64,000 nucleotides of DNA, taken from assembly GCA_963734185.1 (NCBI GenBank), contig CAVTGA010000002.1, positions 2,542,001 through 2,606,000 on the forward strand, in the 5' to 3' direction. The notes under the pieces were generated by a model. That model ran no database searches and was not told where the DNA came from. It saw only the letters and a list, made by a program, of their open reading frames with translations. This document shows positions 34,954-42,095 of this stretch, one piece after another. Both the position numbers and the translations under genes were made by a program. The stretch is from PALSA-894 sp963734185. GTDB taxonomy: Bacteria; Pseudomonadota; Alphaproteobacteria; Rhizobiales; Xanthobacteraceae. The number at the start of each line of letters is the position of its first letter. Positions within the stretch are counted from its first letter, which is position 1.

Positions 34954-36099
34954 ATGCAGCGCAGCACCGAACGGTTTCTCACCACCCATACCGGCAGCCT
35001 GCCGCGGCCCGACGACCTCATCCGCATCATGTATGCCAAGGAGGAGGGGCTGCCGATCGATCCGGCGGCACTTGGGCGCCGCGTGCGCGCGGCGGTTGCC
35101 GAGGTGGTGAAGAAGCAGGCAGAGGCCGGCGTCGACCTGATCAATGACGGCGAGCTGTCGAAGCCGAGCTATGCCACCTACGTGAAAGATCGGCTCGCCG
35201 GCTTCGGCGGCAGCGGCAACACCTTCGTCTACCAGGACCTCGCCGATTTCCCCAAGTTGCAGCAGAAGGTGTTTGGCGATCCCGGGCGCTCGCGGCGCAA
35301 GACGCCGGCCTGCAACGCGGCGATCGGCGTGCGCGACCCCTTGGCAGCCGCGACGGACGTCGACAATCTCAAAGCCGCGCTCACGTCGGTGAAAGCGGCG
35401 GGTGCGTTCATGAGCGCGGCCTCGCCCGGCGTGGTGTCGCTGTTCTTCCGCAACGATCACTATCCGAGCCACGAGGCCTATCTGTTCGCCATCGCGGAAG
35501 CGATGCGGCACGAATACGAGACCGTGGCCAAGGCCGGCATCGTGCTGCAGATCGACTGCCCCGACCTCGCGATGGGCCGGCACATCCAATACCACGACGT
35601 CGACCTGAAGACGTTCCGCAAGGCGGCCGAGATGCACATCGCGGCGCTGAACCACGCGCTCGCCAACATCCCGCCGGAGCAGCTGCGCATGCACGTGTGC
35701 TGGGGCAACTACGAGGGCCCGCACCACTACGACGTGCCGCTCGCCGACGTCATCGATCTGGTGTTCACGGCGCGGCCGAACGCGATCTCGTTCGAAGCCG
35801 CCAATCCGCGCCACGCGCACGAATGGACCGTGTTCGAGACGGTGAAGCTGCCGGACGGCAAAGTGCTGATCCCCGGGGTGATCGAGTCGAAGTCGAACTT
35901 CATCGAGCACCCTGAGCTTATTGCGCAGCGTATTGGACGCTATGCGCGACTCGTGGGTCGCGAGAACGTCATCGCCGGCAGCGACTGCGGCTACGGCACC
36001 TGGGTCGGGCAGGCGGCGGTCGATCCCGACGTGGTGTGGGCCAAGCTCAAGGCGCTTGCCGACGGCGCGCACCTGGCGAGCCGGGAGTTTTGGGGGTAG
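34954..36099 (+). CDS. MetE-like (cobalamin-independent methionine synthase family) protein
   Basis: 381 residues, ATG at 34954. Only the C-terminal-type barrel of MetE is present; full MetE is about twice as long. It opens TTHTGSLPRP, a UROD/MetE hallmark. Zinc ligands appear as MHVCWGNY (His and Cys, about 248-255) and SDCGYGTW (Cys, about 347). Such stand-alone proteins move methyl groups in several catabolic contexts. Its place after a dehydrogenase opposite a dioxygenase suggests a role in aromatic or methoxy-compound catabolism; methionine synthesis is less likely. The substrate is not identified. Confidence 0.85.
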   Translation: MQRSTERFLTTHTGSLPRPDDLIRIMYAKEEGLPIDPAALGRRVRAAVAEVVKKQAEAGVDLINDGELSKPSYATYVKDRLAGFGGSGNTFVYQDLADFPKLQQKVFGDPGRSRRKTPACNAAIGVRDPLAAATDVDNLKAALTSVKAAGAFMSAASPGVVSLFFRNDHYPSHEAYLFAIAEAMRHEYETVAKAGIVLQIDCPDLAMGRHIQYHDVDLKTFRKAAEMHIAALNHALANIPPEQLRMHVCWGNYEGPHHYDVPLADVIDLVFTARPNAISFEAANPRHAHEWTVFETVKLPDGKVLIPGVIESKSNFIEHPELIAQRIGRYARLVGRENVIAGSDCGYGTWVGQAAVDPDVVWAKLKALADGAHLASREFWG

Positions 36100-36195
36100 G
36101 GCGCGGCGACTTCGGCCACCGATCGAGCCTGTGGCGCGATCACGGCATAGCGCAGGACCGCATGCTCGGCGAGATTGGCAGTGAAAGCGCCACAG

Positions 36196-36248
36196 CCTCC
36201 CTCCCCCCTTGTGGGGGAGGTGGCCGAGCGAAGCGAGGCCGGAGGGGG
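36196..36248. repeat. Family B' palindromic repeat (left of DUF559-A)
   Basis: CTCCCTCCCCCCTTGTGGGG to GAGCGAAGCGAGGCCGGAGG. An inverted relative lies at 36670-36738 and another at 38769-38835. Its GGAGGGGG end acts as the ribosome-binding site of the next gene. Confidence 0.82.
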
Positions 36249-36250
36249 TC

Positions 36251-36634
36251 TTGCCTCACAGCGGCATCGACAAACGAACGCGCGTCACCGCGAAACGTCT
36301 GCGCAGAGGCCAGACCGATGCCGAGCGCAAGATGTGGCGGCTGCTGCGGCCGTTCCGCGAAGACGGGATTCCGTTTCGCCGCCAGGCCCCTGTTGGTCCG
36401 TTCATCGTGGATTTCGTCTGGTCGAGTGGACGCCTCGTGATCGAGGTCGACGGTGGGCAGCACAACACGATTCAAGGTGAAGCAGCCGATGGCCGGCGGA
36501 CAGGCTGGCTCGCCGTGCAAGGGTTCGAGGTGTTGCGCTTCTGGAACAACGACGTGCTTCGCAACGGCGAGGGTTGTCAGCAGGTCATCGCGGAGGCGAT
36601 CGAGAAGCGGCGCGAGTTGAGTTTCCTGAAGTAG
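36251..36634 (+). CDS. DUF559 (restriction-endonuclease-like) protein, copy A
   Basis: 127 residues from a TTG at 36251, 2 nt after GGAGGGGG of the repeat. Family signatures: TDAERKMWRLLRPFR, IPFRRQAPVGPFIVDFV, RLVIEVDGGQH and VLRFWNNDVL. These fit the Vsr/type II endonuclease-like fold with the acidic D-(x)n-E-x-D core (VDF ... IEVDGG). The molecular role is unproven; genes of this family often travel between repeats. A second copy with one frameshift lies at 38377-38732. Both copies are followed by a family B' repeat and quinone-oxidoreductase sequence, showing a segmental duplication. Confidence 0.85.
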   Translation: MPHSGIDKRTRVTAKRLRRGQTDAERKMWRLLRPFREDGIPFRRQAPVGPFIVDFVWSSGRLVIEVDGGQHNTIQGEAADGRRTGWLAVQGFEVLRFWNNDVLRNGEGCQQVIAEAIEKRRELSFLK

Positions 36635-36669
36635 GACCCTCTCCCGGCGGTCTTTAGCCGCCGCAAGAA

Positions 36670-36738
36670 CCCCCTCCGGCCTCGCTACGCTCGGCCACCT
36701 CCCCCACAAGGGGGGAGGGAGGCTGTGGCGCTTTCAGC
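36670..36738. repeat. Family B' palindromic repeat (right of DUF559-A)
   Basis: CCCCTCCGGCCTCGCTACGC to GGGGGGAGGGAGGCTGTGGC. Nearly identical to 38769-38835, and inverted relative to 36196-36248, so DUF559-A sits between inverted repeats. Confidence 0.82.
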
Positions 36739-36762
36739 GCAATGACCGCGTCACCAGAGGCC

Positions 36763-36984
36763 TCACGGCACCAAAATCGAACTCCCCACCGTGCGCCGCG
36801 CGCCTCGAGGTCGCGGTGCGCCTGCGCCGCCTCGGCCAGCGGATAGCGGGCGTTCACGCTCACCCGCACCGCGCCGCTCTTGAGGGCGCCGAACAGGTCG
36901 TCGGCGCGCGCCAGCAGCTCGGCGCGTTCGCGCGTGTAGTCGGCCAGCCCGGCGCTGGTGACGTAGAGCGAGCCCATGCGGTTG
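36763..36984 (-). pseudogene. 3' fragment of quinone oxidoreductase (duplicate of 38858-39077)
   Basis: The translation RMGSLYVTSAGLADYTRERA, followed by ELLARADDLFGALKSGAVRV, is almost identical to the C-terminal part of the intact gene at 38858-39841. The match stops abruptly at CGAGCCCATGCGGTTG, after which unrelated low-GC DNA begins. A 2-nt difference near the end shifts the last residues, so even the fragment's C-terminus is altered. There is no start codon and it is non-functional. Confidence 0.85.
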
Positions 36985-37011
36985 GCGAGAACCACTGCTC
37001 GTGAGAGCTGC

Positions 37012-37932
37012 TCAGAAGATTGCTCGCACCAAGCCAAGGGCGATAAAAACGATGACCGCGGCCACCCTTCCAACCGACCGTAAGGGTTTTTCCTGAACAT
37101 CCAAGCCGCCCCAAAGGTGACTGGCGAAAGGAGCAGCCTTCGTTACAAATCGAGTTGTTATCAAGGCGAATACGTAAAGCCACAGCCAAAGTGAAGGCAA
37201 CATGCCAGCATAAAAAAGTGATGAATTAAATGATCGGGCGAGTAAATACTCTTTTGCGTCATTCCACATGCTCGCAAGACCGCCAAAATCAATAGAAGAA
37301 TGTATAAGCGTTTTAAAGAGCCCGTACGACGACACGACGTAGCCGACCGGATGATACCAGTAGAGATCCCAGAACAAGACAGCTGTCAGCGCCAAAAAGA
37401 AAATATACTGGAATATGATTACTCCGATAACCAAATCCATGCATGCGACGAAGAGGCCAAGCGCAATCGTCCCACCAAACCGCCGAAATAGACGGATGAT
37501 AACGCGTGTCTTATAGAGGTTCAGGAAGTCAGGAATCGTACAAAACATGATCCAGAAAACATAGGTGTACCACACACGGAGCTGTGCGCTTGGATTCGCG
37601 TCCTGCCACCATGCGAACAGCATCATCAGCGCAATCGTGGCTAAAATCGAGAATTGGGCAGACTTAACAAAGCACCGCAGAGAGAAATGTCGCTCACCGA
37701 ATATGCGCTTCAGCAACTCTTCGGGCAGTTCTACGAGGCGACTGGCTGAGGGGACAGTTACACCGTTCAGATAGTTTGATATTCTTTGCTTTGCGTCCTT
37801 TGTTAGGCCATCTTCGATCCATGCGGATAACGCGTAGGTGGCGGCGCCGGCAGCGACAGGAACGCCCGCCGGCCCAATGATTTCCACTAGAGTTGCCACT
37901 AACGATCCCCCTTCCCACAACTTAAGTTTCAA
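37012..37932 (-). CDS. Multi-span membrane protein in a low-GC phage-like insert
   Basis: 306 residues, family not recognised. Five or six hydrophobic helices lie around 92-112, 124-142, 155-180, 183-200, 240-262 and 285-305. A short amphipathic N-terminal part (GVPVAAGAATYALSAWIEDGLTK) precedes them. Base composition is much more A/T-rich than the surrounding DNA, with many AAA, TTT and ATA codons, indicating horizontal origin. It is divergent from terminase-like fragments, so it was probably a phage or mobile-element cargo gene. The ATG at 37932 has no strong ribosome-binding site. Confidence 0.65.
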   Translation of the reverse strand: MKLKLWEGGSLVATLVEIIGPAGVPVAAGAATYALSAWIEDGLTKDAKQRISNYLNGVTVPSASRLVELPEELLKRIFGERHFSLRCFVKSAQFSILATIALMMLFAWWQDANPSAQLRVWYTYVFWIMFCTIPDFLNLYKTRVIIRLFRRFGGTIALGLFVACMDLVIGVIIFQYIFFLALTAVLFWDLYWYHPVGYVVSSYGLFKTLIHSSIDFGGLASMWNDAKEYLLARSFNSSLFYAGMLPSLWLWLYVFALITTRFVTKAAPFASHLWGGLDVQEKPLRSVGRVAAVIVFIALGLVRAIF

Positions 37933-37985
37933 CCACAGATGCCCATGTTACAATGACAATGTTATTATTTTTCACTTTTTTCACT

Positions 37986-38245
37986 ATGGCTGGCAAGAAC
38001 AGTGGCGCACGACCAGGAGCAGGACGACCGAAGGGAGCAAGACCACCCCCCAATTCCGCGACTACATTTCTGAGGACGAGCGAAAGAAGTTCGTCGAATT
38101 CGTTCTTGACCAGTACATGGGCGACATCCGGCTTGCCCTGTGGCTAGGCGAGCAGGTGTTCGGCAAGGCGCCGCAACCGCTCACCGGTCCTGAGGGTGGC
38201 CCTATTCAAATCCAAGGCGTCGAGATCACCGTGCGCAAGAAGTAG
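37986..38245 (+). pseudogene. Phage small-terminase-like protein, frameshifted
   Basis: Two frames make one protein. MAGKNSGARPGAGRPKGARP starts at ATG 37986. After a run of six C at 38046-38051 the reading must shift to continue YISEDERKKFVEFVLDQYMG and then LWLGEQVFGKAPQPLTG. The GARPGAGRPKGA motif and the ending are typical of terminase-associated small DNA-binding proteins. The homopolymer suggests replication slippage or a sequencing error. The next frame begins 2 nt after its stop and looks like the large terminase. Confidence 0.65.
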
Positions 38246-38247
38246 GT

Positions 38248-38376
38248 ATGCGCGTCGGCTTCGAGGTCGATGAGGCGCACCTACCGCTCTGGGGAACGAT
38301 CCGATTGGCGCTACGCGGTCCTCATGGGCGGCCGAGGCAACGGCCGCTCCGGCTCCCCATCCCGCTACGGAGTCTC
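38248..38376 (+). pseudogene. N-terminal remnant of a phage large terminase
   Basis: MRVGFEVDEAHLPLWG in the first frame continues after a shift near 38290 as RYAVLMGGRGNGRSGS in the next. GGRGNGRS resembles the P-loop (GGRGxGKS) of large terminase ATPases. About 40 residues remain before the sequence turns into the duplicated DUF559 segment. The order small terminase then truncated large terminase identifies the insert as a phage remnant. This is recognised by pattern only. Confidence 0.5.
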
Positions 38377-38732
38377 TCGCGTGTCACCGCCAAACGTCTG
38401 CGGCGCGGTCAGACTGACGCCGAGCGTAAGATGTGGCGATTGCTGCGGCCGTTTCGCGACGACGGGATTCCGTTTCGCCGCCAAGCTCCGGTTGGCCATT
38501 CATCGTGGATTTCGCCTGGCTGAGCGGGCGCATCGTCATTGAGGTCGACGGCGGGCAGCACAACACGATCCGAGACGAAGCAGATGACGGCAAGCGGACA
38601 AACTGGCTCGCCGCGCAGGGTTTCGAGGTGTTGCGTTTCTGGAACAACGACGTGCTGCGCAACGGCGAGGGTTGTCAGCAGGTCATCGCGGAGATGATCG
38701 AGAAACGGCGCAAGCTGAGTTTCATGAACTAA
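38377..38732 (+). pseudogene. DUF559 protein, copy B (single-base frameshift)
   Basis: Same order of motifs as copy A: TDAERKMWRLLRPFRDDGIP and FRRQAPVG in one frame, then PFIVDFAWLSGRIVIEVDGG and VLRFWNNDVLRNGEGCQQVI in another. Compared with copy A, GTTGGTCCGTTC is GTTGGCCATTC here, one base shorter (near 38491-38501), which breaks the frame. The stop codon and following family B' repeat match copy A. Without a start codon of its own in the first frame, it is a duplicated, decayed copy. Confidence 0.8.
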
Positions 38733-38768
38733 AGCCGCTCTCCCGGCGACCTTCGGCCGGCCGCAAAA

Positions 38769-38835
38769 CCCCCTCCGGCCTCGCTACGCTCGGCCACCTC
38801 CCCCACAAGGGGGGAGGAGGCTGTGGCGCTTTCAG
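38769..38835. repeat. Family B' palindromic repeat (after DUF559-B)
   Basis: CCCCTCCGGCCTCGCTACGC to GGGGGGAGGAGGCTGTGGCG, the same unit as 36670-36738. It is part of the roughly 0.7-kb direct duplication. Confidence 0.82.
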
Positions 38836-38857
38836 TGCATGATCGCACCACAGGGGC

Positions 38858-39841
38858 TCACGGCACCAATATCGAACTCCCCACCGTGCGCCGTGCCTCA
38901 AGATCGCGATGCGCTTGCGCGGCGTCGGCCAGGGGATAGCGCCGGTTGACACTCACCCGCACGGCGCCGCTCTTGAGCGCAGCGAACAGGTCGTCGGCGC
39001 GCCCCAGCAGCTCGGCGCGCTCGCGCGTGTAGTCGGCCAGCCCGGCGCTGGTGACGTAGAGCGAGCCCATGCGGTTGAGCCGGAACAGGTCGAGCGGCGG
39101 GATCGGGCCCGACGCGGTGCCGAACGAGACCACGAGCCCGCGACGCTTTACGCATTGGAGCGAGATCTCGAACGTCGCGGCGCCGACCGAGTCGTAGGCC
39201 ACCGGCACGCCGGCGCCACCGGTGAGTTCGCGCACGCGCGCCGCGACATCTTCCTGAGTATAGAGAATGGCGTGATCGCAGCCGTGCCGGCGCGCCAGCT
39301 CGGCTTTCTCCTCGGTGCTCACCGTCCCGATCACGCGCGCGCCGAGGTGATGCGCCCATTGGCATAGGATCAGCCCGACGCCGCCGGCCGCGGCATGCAG
39401 CAGGATCGTGTCCCCGGCCTGCACCGCATAGGCGCCGCGGACCAGGTACTGCGCGGTCAGCCCCTTGAGGATCGCGGCCGCCGCGGTCTCGTTGTCGAGC
39501 CAGTCGGGGATTTTCACCAGCCGCGTGACCGGCACGTTCGCGGCCTGCGCGTAGGTGCGTGGGCGGTCCGACGCATAGGCGACGCGGTCGCCGACGTTCA
39601 CCTCGGTCACGCCCTCCCCGACTGCGTCGACCGTGCCGGCCGCCTCCATGCCGATGACGTGGGGAAAGTGCGGCAGCGGATAGCGGCCGGTGCGGTGGTG
39701 GATGTCGGTGAAGTTGAGGCCGATCGCGCTGTGGCGCACGCGCGCTTCGCCGGAGCCAAGCGCGCCGACCTCGACTTCCTCGTAGCGCAATTCCTCAGGA
39801 CCGCCGTTGCGGTGGATGCGGACGGCTTTGACGGTGGTCAT
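38858..39841 (-). CDS. Zinc-independent quinone oxidoreductase (MDR superfamily)
   Basis: 327 residues from ATG 39841 (AGGAG upstream). GroES-like N-terminal domain (AIGLNFTDIHHRTGRYPLP), the AGTVDAVGEGV region, NADPH-binding motif LLHAAAGGVGLILCQWA (about 148-164) and a C-terminal RERAELLGRADDLF region are as in QOR/zeta-crystallin proteins. It reduces quinones or alpha,beta-unsaturated carbonyls with NADPH. The last third exists again as a fragment at 36763-36984, so the intact gene is the older copy. There is no operon partner. Confidence 0.93.
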   Translation of the reverse strand: MTTVKAVRIHRNGGPEELRYEEVEVGALGSGEARVRHSAIGLNFTDIHHRTGRYPLPHFPHVIGMEAAGTVDAVGEGVTEVNVGDRVAYASDRPRTYAQAANVPVTRLVKIPDWLDNETAAAAILKGLTAQYLVRGAYAVQAGDTILLHAAAGGVGLILCQWAHHLGARVIGTVSTEEKAELARRHGCDHAILYTQEDVAARVRELTGGAGVPVAYDSVGAATFEISLQCVKRRGLVVSFGTASGPIPPLDLFRLNRMGSLYVTSAGLADYTRERAELLGRADDLFAALKSGAVRVSVNRRYPLADAAQAHRDLEARRTVGSSILVP

Positions 39842-39858
39842 TCGAAACTCTCTCCTCA

Positions 39859-40082
39859 CCTCTCCCCGCTTGCGGGGAGAGGTCGGCTGCCGAGCAAAGC
39901 GAAGGCAGCCGGGTGAGGGGGACTTTCCCCACACCGCGCTCGTGGAAACTCCCCCTCACCCGACTTGCTTCGCTGCGCTGACGCTACGCTCGCAAGCATA
40001 GCCGATGCTTCGCATCGGCGTTCTTAGCATGCAAGAACGGCGGCCGAAGGCCGCCTATGCTCTCCCCGCAAGCGGGGAGAGG
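39859..40082. repeat. Intergenic palindromic repeat, family B (long)
   Basis: Begins CCTCTCCCCGCTTGCGGGG and ends CTCTCCCCGCAAGCGGGGAG. The middle contains GCATAGCCGATGCTTCGCAT and GGCGGCCGAAGGCCGCCTA, two smaller hairpins. It fills most of the gap between the quinone oxidoreductase and the Liv binding-protein genes. Confidence 0.87.
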
Positions 40083-40104
40083 TGAAGGAGAGAGCGACGC
40101 GCTC

Positions 40105-41349
40105 TCACGAGCTCTTCGGCCACTTCGCCTGCGCCATGGCGCGGTCGGTCGGGAACACCGTCAACGGCTTGCCGTCCTGCCATTGCACGATGCAGACCGG
40201 CGCGTTGACGCGGCGCCCCGCCTCGTCGAATTTCACGCCGCCCGGGAACGTGTCGGCGGCCTGTCCGGTCTTGAGGTCGAGCTTGCGGATCTCCTCGTTG
40301 ACTTTGACCCGGTCGGCGACGCCGGCCTTTTCCAGCGCCTCCTTGATGATCCAGGTGTGGCCGTAGCCGGCAAGGCCGTCCTGGGTGATCCAGGGCTCGC
40401 CCGAATGCTTCTTGAACAGGTCGCTGATCTTGTCCTGACCCTTGAGCTGCCAGTTGGCGACGATGAACATCAGGCCTTCGATCAGATCGGCCGGCACGTT
40501 CTTGAGCACTTCGGGCGCGCCCATGTGCGCGCCGTTGGCGATGACCGGGATCGCGCCCCGCGCCAGGCGGAACTCGTTCATCTTCTCCAGGCCGAGCTTG
40601 AGGTCCGAGATGGTGGTCGAGATGAACACCAGGAACTCCGGCCGGGTCGAGCGCACCTTCTGGATCAGGGGCGTCGCGTCCGACAGCGGCGGCGTATAGG
40701 TCTCGTCCATCACGACCTTGACGCCGAGCTTAGCCAAGCCGCCCTCGCGCATCGGCTTCAGGAAGGCGACCGGCGAAGCCGTGTTGTCGCCGATGATGCC
40801 GGCGGTGGTCGGCGCCTTGCCGGTCGCCGCCTTGGCGAGGTCGAGGATGGTCGGCACCGCGTCGATCGATTGCCGGCCGGCCGGCATCGAGCTCTGGAAC
40901 ACATACTTGAAGCCGCGGCCGGTGATGCTGTCGGCGTAGGAAAGCGTGAGCCAGGGGATCTGCGCGCGCTCGGTCACCTCGGTGACGGCGAGGGTGAAGG
41001 TCGAAAGCCACGAGCCCATGCCGCCCACGACGTCGGGCTCCTGCGCCACCAGTCGCTGCGCCGCGTTCTTCGCCTTCTCGGCCGAGTCGCCGGCGTCGAT
41101 CGCGACCAGCTCGAGCTTGGCGCCGCCCATCGACTTGACGCCGCCCAGCTCATTGATCTCCGCGATCGCCGTCTCGGCGCCCCACTTCACCAGCGTGCCT
41201 TGGCGCGCCCACGGCCCGCTGAGCGGAACGCAGACGGCGACCTTCACCGGCTTTCCCTGTGCGCGCAGCATGCGCCATGGCATCGCGGTCGTCGCAAGGG
41301 TCGCGGCGCCGAGCGCGCCTTGCTTGATGAGCGTACGTCTTGTCGTCAT
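40105..41349 (-). CDS. Branched-chain amino acid-type (LivK) ABC binding protein
   Basis: 414 residues from ATG 41349 with GGAGG upstream. The N-terminus MTTRRTLIKQGALGAATLAT is a twin-arginine export signal. Type I periplasmic-binding fold: VKVAVCVPLSGPWARQGTLV, AIAEINELGG, VVGGMGSWLSTFTLAVTEV and AGIIGDNTA. It delivers the ligand to the LivFGHM-type transporter encoded directly downstream. In this family ligands include amino acids, urea and aromatic acids, so the substrate is open. It is the last gene transcribed in its cluster. Confidence 0.93.
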   Translation of the reverse strand: MTTRRTLIKQGALGAATLATTAMPWRMLRAQGKPVKVAVCVPLSGPWARQGTLVKWGAETAIAEINELGGVKSMGGAKLELVAIDAGDSAEKAKNAAQRLVAQEPDVVGGMGSWLSTFTLAVTEVTERAQIPWLTLSYADSITGRGFKYVFQSSMPAGRQSIDAVPTILDLAKAATGKAPTTAGIIGDNTASPVAFLKPMREGGLAKLGVKVVMDETYTPPLSDATPLIQKVRSTRPEFLVFISTTISDLKLGLEKMNEFRLARGAIPVIANGAHMGAPEVLKNVPADLIEGLMFIVANWQLKGQDKISDLFKKHSGEPWITQDGLAGYGHTWIIKEALEKAGVADRVKVNEEIRKLDLKTGQAADTFPGGVKFDEAGRRVNAPVCIVQWQDGKPLTVFPTDRAMAQAKWPKSS

Positions 41350-41387
41350 GGCTTCCTCCGCTTTCGTCTTTGGCATTTCGCTTCCAT

Positions 41388-42095
41388 CTACATTCCCAAA
41401 TAGGCCCTGCGCACGCGCGCATCCGACACCAGCGTGTCGTGCGCGCCTTGCAGCACCACGCGGCCGGTCTCCAGCACGTAGCCGCGGTCGCAGGACTCGA
41501 GCGCCTCGGCAACGCGCTGCTCGACCAGCAGGATGGTCAGTCCGTGCTGGCGGTGGATCTGATGGATGCGCTCGAAGATCGCATCCACGATGGTCGGCGC
41601 AAGCCCCATGGACGGCTCGTCGAGCATCAACAGCTTGGGCGCCGAGGCAAGCCCGCGGCCGATCGCCAGCATCTGCTGCTCGCCGCCGGAGAGCGTGCCG
41701 GCGAGTTGGCCGCGACGCTCGGCCAGCACCGGGAACAGCTCCAGGATCATCGGCAACAACTCGCCCCAGCGCTTCTTTCCGTTGCGCGTGTAGGCGCCCA
41801 TTTCGAGGTTCTCCATCACGGTCATGGAGGCGAACACCTGGCGGCCCTCGGGCACGTGCGCGATGCCGAGCTGCGCGCGCTCGGCCGGCGGCACGGCGAG
41901 CAGGTTGCGGCCGTTATACGAGATCTCGCCGCCGAAGGGCGTGACCACGCCCGAGATGGTCTTGAACAGCGTGGTCTTGCCGGCGCCGTTCGGACCGACC
42001 ACCGCGACGAACTGCCCGCGCTCGACGTCGAGCGAGACGCCGTTCAGCGCGCGCAGGCCGCCATAGGCGACGTCAAGCGACCGGATCTTGAGCAC
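41388..42095 (-). CDS. livF: Liv-type ABC ATPase LivF
   Basis: 235 residues. Walker A GPNGAGKTT (about 35-43), signature GTLSGGEQQ (about 135-143), Walker B LLMLDEPSMGLAP and H-loop LLVEQRV are intact. LivF is the smaller of the two Liv ATPases. The start at 42095 lies inside the end of the fused LivMG gene (23-nt overlap), so it is translated by coupling. Confidence 0.95.
   Translation of the reverse strand: MLKIRSLDVAYGGLRALNGVSLDVERGQFVAVVGPNGAGKTTLFKTISGVVTPFGGEISYNGRNLLAVPPAERAQLGIAHVPEGRQVFASMTVMENLEMGAYTRNGKKRWGELLPMILELFPVLAERRGQLAGTLSGGEQQMLAIGRGLASAPKLLMLDEPSMGLAPTIVDAIFERIHQIHRQHGLTILLVEQRVAEALESCDRGYVLETGRVVLQGAHDTLVSDARVRRAYLGM

Noticed and set aside
33691..36072. Upstream extension of the dioxygenase frame to 1223 codons
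   Set aside because: The region 33754-36099 is occupied by the plus-strand dehydrogenase and MetE-like genes. The dioxygenase has a ribosome-binding site at ATG 33690.
36209..36250. ATG at 36209 as start of DUF559 copy A
   Set aside because: It lies within a palindromic repeat and would add repeat-encoded residues. The TTG at 36251 is directly preceded by GGAGGGGG and begins near the conserved domain.
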